64,000 nt of DNA from Edaphobacter lichenicola (GTDB taxonomy: Bacteria; Acidobacteriota; Terriglobia; Terriglobales; Acidobacteriaceae), in assembly GCF_014201315.1 (NCBI RefSeq), contig NZ_JACHDY010000002.1, positions 744,001 to 808,000 of the forward strand. Direction: 5' to 3'. This document shows, piece by piece, positions 26,749 through 33,326 of the stretch. Made by a program: the position numbers and the translations under genes. Every line of letters starts with the position of its first letter. The stretch's first letter is position 1. The notes under the pieces are model-generated. The model saw nothing but the letters and a program-made list of their open reading frames with translations. It was not told where the DNA came from and did not search any database.

Positions 26749-27357
26749 ATGCATCGACTCGGCATTCTTCTCTCCGGCAGAGGTTCAAACTTTCTTGCGA
26801 TCGCCAATGCTATCCACGAAGACCGGCTGCTGAGCGCGGAGATTGCTGTGGTGCTGTCGAACCTTGAAGACGCTCCGGGGCTTACGGCAGCGCGTGAGCT
26901 GAATATTCCGACGTTTGCGATTCCTTCCGCTGGCCGCAAGCGCGCCGAGCATGACGCGGAGATGATTGCGCGTCTGCATCAGCACAAGGTGGACCTGGTC
27001 TGCCTGGCGGGATACATGCGCATCATCTCCCCGATGTTTGTGGAGGCGTTTCCGAATCGGATTCTCAACGTGCATCCGTCGCTGCTGCCAGCCTTTCCTG
27101 GGCTCGACGCACAGGCGCAGGCGCTGAACTATGGAGCCAAGGTCGCCGGATGCACAGTGCACTTTGTCGATGAGGCGGTGGATCATGGCGTCATCGTTCT
27201 GCAGAAGACCGTGCCTGTTCACGACGACGATACTGACGAGACCCTGTCGGCTCGCATCCTCGAACAGGAGCACCGTGCCTACCCGGAGGCGATTGCAGCC
27301 GTGCTCAGCGGCGAATACTCCATACAGGATCGCCGCTACGTCCGCAGCAAAGTCTAA
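26749..27357 (+). CDS. purN: Phosphoribosylglycinamide formyltransferase
   Basis: Transfers a formyl group from 10-formyltetrahydrofolate to GAR in purine synthesis. 202 residues, usual size. GILLSGRGSNF at the N-terminus binds phosphate. The catalytic Asn-His-Asp set is in RILNVHPSLLPAFPGLDAQ and VDEAVDHGVIV. It complements purM 2.7 kb upstream, with a DUF6629 gene and an amidase gene in between, an arrangement suggesting insertion into a former purM-purN operon (inference). Confidence 0.97.
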   Translation: MHRLGILLSGRGSNFLAIANAIHEDRLLSAEIAVVLSNLEDAPGLTAARELNIPTFAIPSAGRKRAEHDAEMIARLHQHKVDLVCLAGYMRIISPMFVEAFPNRILNVHPSLLPAFPGLDAQAQALNYGAKVAGCTVHFVDEAVDHGVIVLQKTVPVHDDDTDETLSARILEQEHRAYPEAIAAVLSGEYSIQDRRYVRSKV

Positions 27358-27382
27358 CCGTAGTCATCCGAGATGACGGAAG

Positions 27383-27793
27383 CTAGAACCGTCGCATGGT
27401 CTCGGGCACTAGCCCCATCAGGGCTCCCAGCAGGAACAACAGCAAGGTGTAACGAATCATCGTCGCGCTGCTTCGGCTCTCCGGGGCCGCGCCGGTGAAG
27501 AGACGCCATGCCATGCCGGCCGCGATGAAGAGAAAGACTCCCTCGTGCAGGAACACGAAGAAGAGAATGGCGGCGGCTAAGATCAACCCGCGCTGCATAC
27601 GATTTAGCGCGTGAGTCGCCTGCGCGCCGTCGAGACCCAGCACCGGCACGAGGTTTATCAGGTTCAGCCATGCGCCTGCGTGAGCCAGTGCGGCCCAAAA
27701 CTCCACCCTGGTGTAAAAGTAGATGCCACCGCAGACGGCGGCAGCGAGCAGACCGGCGAACGGTCCCGCCAGGGCGATACTCGAGACTCTATT
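27383..27793 (-). pseudogene. Truncated M50/site-2-protease-like gene (N-terminus lost)
   Basis: The open frame reads IALAGPFAGLLAAAVCGGIY, then WLNLINLVPVLGLDGAQ, the third transmembrane region and the NxxPxxxLDG metal-ligand motif of site-2 proteases. Helices and a tail follow. The N-terminal helices with the HEXXH zinc site are absent: a stop codon appears at 27794-27796, and 55 bp further begins a large palindromic repeat. A GTG at 27706 could start a shorter product, but homology extends upstream of it, so this is best seen as a broken gene. Confidence 0.75.
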
Positions 27794-27847
27794 TTATCCG
27801 TTCGTCCGCAACTATGCTCCGCTCTTGACAGGAAGCTGTCCAGAGAC

Positions 27848-28029
27848 TGTCCTGCCGGACGGGCCTCCTGCGCGTGGAGCTGTCACTTCATGGCGTGTAT
27901 ACCCCTTCGGTTGGCGCTCCCGTTGGTCGCGAAGAAAGATCTTGTGCCGACCATCGGAAGGCCCGGGCGAAGCCGGTATACGCGTCACGAAGTGACAGCT
28001 CCACGCGCAGGGGCCCGTCCGGCAGGACA
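27848..28029. repeat. Modular palindromic repeat element (copy 1)
   Basis: The left arm, TGTCCTGCCGGACGGGCCTC and on to 27889, is the inverted complement of the right arm 27989-28029 over about 41 bp with one indel. Both include GTGGAGCTGTCACTTC. The centre holds GTATACCCCTTCGGTT and CTCCCGTTGGTCGCGAAG. The same modules recur at 53871-53924, 58679-58900 and 63686-63780. It ends 4 bp before the stop of the HtrA-like gene. Confidence 0.9.
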
Positions 28030-28033
28030 GCTT

Positions 28034-29251
28034 CTAAGTCTCGCGACCAGCCTGCCCCTGCTGCTCGGTTGCATCGTTCAGCCTCACCTTCACGTCGAGC
28101 CGTTTGCGCCCGCGGAAGACTGTAAGCGTCACCTCGTCGCCCGCCTTATGCGAGTTCATCGTCGCCGCCAGATCCTGCGCGTTGGTGATCTCCTGCCCGT
28201 CCATCCCGACGATCAGATCACCGCCCAGCATCACCGGCATGTTTCCCTGGTAGGCTCTCTGAGTCCCCCCATGCAGACCAGCCTTCTCTGCTGCGCCACC
28301 TGGCAGGACACGCTCGATCAACAGACCGTAGTCAGCTGCCAGACCGATCTGTTGCGCAACCTCCGGACCAATCTCCAGGGTGGCGATGTCGAGCGACGGA
28401 CGACGGATTCGCCCGTACTTCGCGAAGTCCGCGATGACAGCTTTGGCGGTGTTGACCGGGATGGCAAAGCCAATGCCCGCCGATTGGTCAACGCCATTCG
28501 AAGCGATCAGAGTGGTAATACCGATGACCTCGCCGCGGGAGTTGAGAAGCGGGCCGCCGGAGTTGCCCGGGTTGACGCTCGCATCGGTCTGGATCGCGTC
28601 TTCGATGGGATTGTTGTTCGGCCCGCGAATCGACCGTATCGCCGAGATGATTCCGCGTGTCATGGTGCCGGACAGACCAAACGGATTGCCGATGGCGTAG
28701 ACCCGCTGGCCAACGGTGAGGCTCTGCGACTCGGCGAGTGTTGCCGGCTGAAGATTAGGAGCGTTGTTGATCAGAAGCAGAGCGAGATCATGTCCCTTAT
28801 CCACGCCGACCACAGTGGCCTTGTACTTGTGCTTGTCCGAGAGCGTGACCTCGACGCGCTGGGCGTTGTCGATGACGTGGTTGTTGGTGAGGATGTGTCC
28901 CTGCTTATCCAGAATGAATCCGGAGCCCTGCCCCTGCTGCGGAACCGGACCGTAGAAGAAGTCCATCGCGATCGCGGTCGAAGTGATGTTGACCACCGAC
29001 GGCAGGGCCTTCTTGTAGACAGCGATATTCTGCTGCTCCTCGGTGTCGTACGCGGGCGCAGCATGGGCCTCGGTCAGCTCGAAGGTTCCCAACGGGCCAT
29101 TCACGGCTGCAGTGTTCGCCGCAGGCAGTGAGGCGGAGGCCTTGGCACGATGCAGCCAGGGCGAGACGGCTCCCGTCGACCAGACATGCGTAGTCAGGTA
29201 GTAGAAGCCGCAGAGAAGTAGGACCACAAGGAGAACGGGGCGCAGTTTCAT
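28034..29251 (-). CDS. HtrA/DegP-like serine protease with PDZ domain
   Basis: A 405-residue trypsin-like periplasmic protease. The N-terminal hydrophobic segment (about 5-21) is an anchor or signal. The protease domain has His125 in TNNHVID, Asp155 in GHDLALL and Ser231 in GNSGGP, a complete triad. The C-terminal PDZ domain (about 310-395) has the carboxylate loop region YGLLIERVLPGGAAEKAG. Expected to degrade misfolded envelope proteins. ATG at 29251 gives the hydrophobic N-terminus; upstream in-frame residues are Arg-rich and unlikely. It is the gene next to a broken site-2 protease, both membrane-associated proteases. Confidence 0.94.
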   Translation of the reverse strand: MKLRPVLLVVLLLCGFYYLTTHVWSTGAVSPWLHRAKASASLPAANTAAVNGPLGTFELTEAHAAPAYDTEEQQNIAVYKKALPSVVNITSTAIAMDFFYGPVPQQGQGSGFILDKQGHILTNNHVIDNAQRVEVTLSDKHKYKATVVGVDKGHDLALLLINNAPNLQPATLAESQSLTVGQRVYAIGNPFGLSGTMTRGIISAIRSIRGPNNNPIEDAIQTDASVNPGNSGGPLLNSRGEVIGITTLIASNGVDQSAGIGFAIPVNTAKAVIADFAKYGRIRRPSLDIATLEIGPEVAQQIGLAADYGLLIERVLPGGAAEKAGLHGGTQRAYQGNMPVMLGGDLIVGMDGQEITNAQDLAATMNSHKAGDEVTLTVFRGRKRLDVKVRLNDATEQQGQAGRET

Positions 29252-29503
29252 TGTGAGCACGACCTGATCTTTCAAATAGCCGGTTGCGAAAGACCGACAC
29301 CTCTCATTGTATCGAGGCGCGCGCCCTGCTGCTCGGGCAGCGTAGACCGTGGATCTTGTCGTGGATCCTATCGAAGCGATCCACATGTTGTCAGAAGAGT
29401 GGGACGACGGGACCAGATTCTTCCCGCTCTTTGAGAGCATCGGGGCACTCAAGTCGGTCGTGCTCCCGATCTCTTTGCCGGGGAGGGCTAAGTCTCTGCC
29501 TGC

Positions 29504-30052
29504 TTACACCATTCGCTGCAGCCGATTGAGCGCCGAGGGCTTGATGCGCGGCGCGTGGAGGAAGTTCTCGCGTTCGGGCTGGCGTTTGGTCTGCGCCTCC
29601 CATGGCTCCTCCTTGACCTTTACCGGACCGGCCCAGGATTCGGCTTCGAGGTCAGCGCTGTCGATGCTTGCCCGACCCACCAGCGAGCGGTCGGTGCGAT
29701 CAAGCCGATCGGATCTGTCGACGCGCTCAGGCCTTTCCATACGCTCGGAGCGTTCCGGGCGGTTGATAACCTCTACTTCTTTGCTCTTCGCCACGACCTC
29801 AATATCGTCCAACGCAGGCTCGGCGTCCTGCTCGCTGCTATGAACGGTCGCCATCAACGAAGCCATGAAGTTTGCCATCATGCGCTGCGCACACTTCTGT
29901 CCGCACAGATGCTTGGCGTCCTTGCGCGAGTTCTTCGGCGACTCCCAGCCGCGGAGCTTCAACTCGCCGCCCTGTTCGTAGGCGACGAACCAGTAGTTAC
30001 TCGTCTGCTTCTCTGCTGCACAGATATCGCAATTGATAGCTTGCCGGATCAT
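29504..30052 (-). CDS. Hypothetical zinc-binding-like protein with charged repeats
   Basis: 182 residues. The N-terminus has two Cys pairs (CDICAAEK and LCGQKC) about 40 residues apart, suggesting one zinc site with an intervening beta region. The middle carries an acidic helix and then RPERSERMERPERVDRSDRL continuing in the same pattern, a low-complexity Arg/Asp/Glu stretch. The C-terminus is basic with HAPRIKPSALNRL. No family recognised. It lies 153 bp downstream of coaE on the same strand. A 252-bp gap to the HtrA-like gene holds nothing clear. Confidence 0.75.
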   Translation of the reverse strand: MIRQAINCDICAAEKQTSNYWFVAYEQGGELKLRGWESPKNSRKDAKHLCGQKCAQRMMANFMASLMATVHSSEQDAEPALDDIEVVAKSKEVEVINRPERSERMERPERVDRSDRLDRTDRSLVGRASIDSADLEAESWAGPVKVKEEPWEAQTKRQPERENFLHAPRIKPSALNRLQRMV

Positions 30053-30205
30053 CTGCCTGTCTCCTTATCCTTCGGTGAAGTGTGCCTGTCTGACACAGTC
30101 CCTTCATCGGCAGAAGATCGAAATGCATCATCAGGGGACACTCAAATTGTTTGGGGGGTTCGACGCCGCGCGTTCCACTCTCTAGAGTTCAGGACAAAAG
30201 ATCGT

Positions 30206-30862
30206 CTACGCAGCGGCTTCGAGGATCGGCCAGAGCTGATCGACCTGCCACTCCAGCTCGGTCAGCGCGCCGCCGTTGGTCAGTACATAGTCGGACAAAG
30301 CTGCCTTCTGCTCGTCGGAGATCTGCTGAGCCAGCCTGCGGCGTGCCTCCGCTTCAAGTTCCGCGCGCTGCTCCTCGCTGATCGTCTTGCCCGCCGAAGA
30401 ACGAGCGACGAATCGTGCGACCTTCACCTCCTCCGGAGCCGTCACCAGGATGATCCTGTCGAAACGGCTTTGCCAGCGCGAACCATCCGCGGCAACATAG
30501 TGCGTCTCGAAGATCAGAGCCGACTCCACCATTACGACAGCGTGAGGTCTCTGCTGAAAGATCTTTTCGGTCAACTCCATCTGGCGCGCGATTACAAGAG
30601 GATGAGCGATCGCATTCAACTCTTCGACGCGGCCCTCCGTGAAGGCGATGCGCGCCAGGGCGGCGCGATCAAGAGTGCCATCGGCCAGCACCACGCCGGG
30701 GCCAAAGTGCGCGATCATCCCCTCGTAGATCGGCTGGCCGAGCTCCATCAGCTCGCGCCCAATCGCGTCCGACTGCAGGATATGCGCCCCTTGAGCCGCG
30801 AACAACTTCGCCGTAGTGGACTTGCCGCTTCCCAGGCCGCCGGTGAGGCCAACGCGCAGCAT
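30206..30862 (-). CDS. coaE: Dephospho-CoA kinase
   Basis: Phosphorylates dephospho-CoA in the last step of coenzyme A synthesis. 218 residues, standard. The Walker A motif GGLGSGKST is at 8-16, the substrate Asp in ILQSDAIGREL, and the lid region with RFVARS follows. It starts 4 bp after the folD stop, so folD-coaE are co-transcribed. Confidence 0.96.
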   Translation of the reverse strand: MLRVGLTGGLGSGKSTTAKLFAAQGAHILQSDAIGRELMELGQPIYEGMIAHFGPGVVLADGTLDRAALARIAFTEGRVEELNAIAHPLVIARQMELTEKIFQQRPHAVVMVESALIFETHYVAADGSRWQSRFDRIILVTAPEEVKVARFVARSSAGKTISEEQRAELEAEARRRLAQQISDEQKAALSDYVLTNGGALTELEWQVDQLWPILEAAA

Positions 30863-30866
30863 GCGG

Positions 30867-31814
30867 CTACTTGCTCCCCAGCGAGATTCCTCGGCGCAGC
30901 TTCGCCGCAGCTACTGTGTTCTGCATCAGCATCGCGATGGTCAACGCGCCGACGCCGCCAGGGACCGGCGTGTACGCGCCCGACACCGCAAAGGCATCCG
31001 GATGAATGTCCCCGACGACGACCGATCCGCGTTTGGCAAAGGCCGCTGCCCGGGCCGGATCGCCGGGGAAGAACTCCTCCACCTCGGCGGCGTCGGTGAT
31101 GCGATTGATTCCAACATCGATCAGCGTTGCGCCCGGCTTGACCATCTCCGCCGTAATGAATCCCGGTCGACCGATCGCTGCCACCAAAAGATCGGCCTCG
31201 CGGGTGAAGCGGCCGAGGTCGACAGTTTTGCTGTGGCATACGGTCACCGTGGCAGAGGCATTCAGCAACATCACCCCTGTGGGTTTACCTACAATATCCG
31301 AGCGCCCCACGACGACCGCGTTCTGTCCGGCGACCGGCAACCCGCTACGCCGCAGGATCTCGAGGATGCCAGCGGGAGTGCACGGAGCCAGCCCCGGCTG
31401 ACCACTCTGCAGCCGCCCCACATTCACGGGATGAAATCCATCCACATCTTTATCTGGCGCCACCGCCTCGAGCAGGCGTTTGGTGTCCACGTGCTTCGGC
31501 AGCGGAAGTTGGATCAGAACTCCGTCGATGTCCTCGCGGGCGTTGAGGCACGCGACCAGCGCCAGCATCTCATCGGTTGTAATGCTCTCCGGTGGGGTGA
31601 TCATCTCGCTGAAGATGCCCAACTCGCCGCAGGTCTTCACCTTGGTGCGAACATAAATCTGCGACGCCGGCTCCTCGCCGACCAGAATCACCGCCAGACC
31701 AGGTGTGATGCCGCGAGCCGAGAGAGCTTGAACCTCGGCTGCGACCTCGGCCTTGATCTGCGCAGCGATGGCGACACCGTCTAAAATCGCCGGAGTTCTC
31801 TTTATCTCATCCAT
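30867..31814 (-). CDS. folD: Methylenetetrahydrofolate dehydrogenase/cyclohydrolase
   Basis: Bifunctional enzyme interconverting 5,10-methylene-, methenyl- and 10-formyl-THF; the last is the donor for PurN in this window. 315 residues, slightly longer than usual (about 290). The catalytic Tyr/Lys segment is SQIYVRTKVKTCGELGI, and the signatures LIQLPLPKHVD, PCTPAGILEILRR, VVGRSDIVGKPTGVML and YTPVPGGVGALTIAMLM are present. There is a small insertion in the region ITDAAEVEEFFPGDPARAA. Divergent from the Trm112-like gene with a 52-bp gap. Confidence 0.97.
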   Translation of the reverse strand: MDEIKRTPAILDGVAIAAQIKAEVAAEVQALSARGITPGLAVILVGEEPASQIYVRTKVKTCGELGIFSEMITPPESITTDEMLALVACLNAREDIDGVLIQLPLPKHVDTKRLLEAVAPDKDVDGFHPVNVGRLQSGQPGLAPCTPAGILEILRRSGLPVAGQNAVVVGRSDIVGKPTGVMLLNASATVTVCHSKTVDLGRFTREADLLVAAIGRPGFITAEMVKPGATLIDVGINRITDAAEVEEFFPGDPARAAAFAKRGSVVVGDIHPDAFAVSGAYTPVPGGVGALTIAMLMQNTVAAAKLRRGISLGSK

Positions 31815-31866
31815 ACATCTTTCATGGTATCGCGCTCCCCGGCTTCTCTGACGGTAAGATAGTTTT

Positions 31867-32046
31867 GTGAGCGTGCAATCTCTGCCAGCCGAAGATCTCC
31901 AGTACGAAGATCTGCAGTACGTCGTCTGTCCTGTGTGCCATCAGAAGCTCGGCCGCTCGGGAGATGTCATCTCGTGCAAGGGATGCGGGCGACGCTATCC
32001 GGTGATCGAAGGAGTTCCCGTACTGCTTGCGGACCGCGCTCTCTAA
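31867..32046 (+). CDS. Trm112-family small zinc-ribbon-like protein
   Basis: A 59-residue gene, starting GTG at 31867. Translation includes QYVVCPVCHQKLGRSGDVIS then CKGCGRRYPVIEGVPVLL, the layout of Trm112/YcaR-like proteins: two CxxC pairs and the RYPVIEGVPVLL box. In bacteria such proteins are thought to support methyltransferases or lipid A-linked enzymes; the partner is unknown here. The codons before the Cys pairs include a duplicated GAAGATCT/CCAGTACG word. ATG is absent; the GTG is the first plausible start after an AGATAG region. Confidence 0.85.
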   Translation: MSVQSLPAEDLQYEDLQYVVCPVCHQKLGRSGDVISCKGCGRRYPVIEGVPVLLADRAL

Positions 32047-32171
32047 TGGGAGCGCCTCAAGGAAACTTTCCGAGCCATCTTTTCGTAAAGTCTTCTGACG
32101 ATAGGTAGATTATGACGTCTAACACGATGGGTAAGCTGACGGCGAACACACGCCGGGCAGGAGAAGAACAA

Positions 32172-32420
32172 ATGACAAAGGCAAAGGGTGCCCACGTCGA
32201 AAAGTTCACCGAGGCCGATCTCTCCGGATTGCGGGAAGATCTGATGAAGTCGGGGCTCGACTCCTGGCAAGCCGCCGATCTCATCAGCAGCTTTCTGGTC
32301 GCGCGCGGCTACGGCGTCTCCACGCAGGATGCCCGCAAAGCGGCGTTCCGGATGGAGTCGATCAGCTGCTCCCTGCCTTGCCTCCAGGAAGAGCTGGAGA
32401 AGATCGCGCAGCTGATGTAA
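32172..32420 (+). CDS. Hypothetical small helical protein
   Basis: 82 residues from the ATG at 32172, which has a clear AGGAG at a good distance; an in-frame ATG at 32112 would add 20 residues. The protein is helical, with FTEADLSGLREDLMKSGLDS, then an ISSFLVARGYGVS turn, two Cys in SISCSLPCLQEELEK, and a leucine-rich end. No family recognised. It lies 38 bp before the DUF3052-like pair. Confidence 0.65.
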   Translation: MTKAKGAHVEKFTEADLSGLREDLMKSGLDSWQAADLISSFLVARGYGVSTQDARKAAFRMESISCSLPCLQEELEKIAQLM

Positions 32421-32457
32421 AGCGTGATCGTCAGCACGTCTGGACGCTCGAAAGCCC

Positions 32458-32943
32458 ATGAAGACCGTCAAGCTTCTCTCCTGGCACGAAGACGTTATGA
32501 CGAAGGCGGCATCGCTTAAACGTCGCGGCCTGACGATCGACTCTGCTCCGCTGATCAGAACCTCAGCGGTCGTCGGTGAGCTTGCCCACCTCAACCCCGC
32601 CGCGCTCGTCTTCGATCTGGATAAACTCCCATCGCGCTCCCGTGAGATCGCTCTGGCTCTTCGCTCCAGCAGATCCGCAAACCACATACCGATTCTCTTC
32701 GCAGGCGGATCGCCCGAAAAAACAGAACGAATCCGCTCTGAAAATCCCGACTCCATTTACGCCGCATGGTCCGAAGCCTCGCGCGCCCTCTCCACACTTC
32801 TTGCTCATCCACCGGTCACTCCAGCCGTCGCGCCACCACGCGACTTCTCGGCGACACCCCTGCTAAAAAAATTAGGAAATCAACGCGAGTATGGAGGTAG
32901 CCCTCATCGCCGCCCCGGATGGCTTCGAAGAGCTGCTCGGTGA
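32458..32943 (+). pseudogene. N-terminal half of a frameshifted DUF3052-like protein
   Basis: 162 codons. Residues 1-110 form a response-regulator-receiver-like alpha/beta unit (MKTVKLLSWHEDVMTKAASL, AALVFDLDKLPSR, HIPILFAGGSPEKTERI). At about 135-142 the text reads ATPLLKKLGN and then turns into Arg/Pro-rich nonsense. The next gene, in the +1 frame, supplies INASMEVALIAAPDGFEELL. Removing one A from GGAAAT (32875-32880) would join them as KKLGINASMEVALI, the usual family transition. So this and the next entry look like one gene split by a single-base insertion, or a sequencing error. Confidence 0.7.
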
Positions 32944-33235
32944 CCTCCCGGAGAAGACAGCCCTGCTCACGCGTCTGCGCCCCACCACCAGCCTCGCGCT
33001 CTGTTTTATCCGCTCGCTCGCAGACCTGGCCTCAACACTGGATCTCCTTGCGCTTCGTCTCCCAAAACAAGCATCCGTCTGGATCATTCATCCAAAACGC
33101 AGCGGCAAACACCACGTCGACTTCAACCAGAACCATGTACGCGATGAATCCCTCGCCTTGGGTCTGGTCGACTACAAGGTGTGCTCCATCAACGAAGACT
33201 GGTCCGCTCTCAAATTTGCATGGCGCAAGCGCTAG
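32891..33235 (+). CDS. C-terminal DUF3052-like part of the split gene
   Basis: 114 codons from the ATG at 32891. MEVALIAAPDGFEELLGDLP, KQASVWIIHPKRSGKHHVDF and LVDYKVCSINEDWSALKF are the conserved features of the DUF3052 family, of unknown function. It overlaps the preceding frame by 53 bp. It could be translated alone by reinitiation, but the family normally has an N-terminal region as in the previous entry. Confidence 0.72.
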   Translation: MEVALIAAPDGFEELLGDLPEKTALLTRLRPTTSLALCFIRSLADLASTLDLLALRLPKQASVWIIHPKRSGKHHVDFNQNHVRDESLALGLVDYKVCSINEDWSALKFAWRKR

Positions 33236-33326
33236 GCCGTCGTGGCCGGATGATCTTCCCCCCGTAAAACACCTGCACCAGCCCATCGAATATTCTTCGG
33301 CCCGTCTCACAAGGCATAATCAAAGC

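Noticed and set aside
27383..27706. Short site-2-protease-like frame as an intact gene starting at GTG 27706
   Set aside because: Homology continues upstream of the GTG up to 27793, so the gene is truncated, not short.
32865..32871. Seven A's as a programmed -1 frameshift site in the DUF3052-like gene
   Set aside because: A -1 shift leads to the wrong frame, and a +1 shift at this point meets TAG at 32873-32875. A one-base insertion downstream explains the data better.
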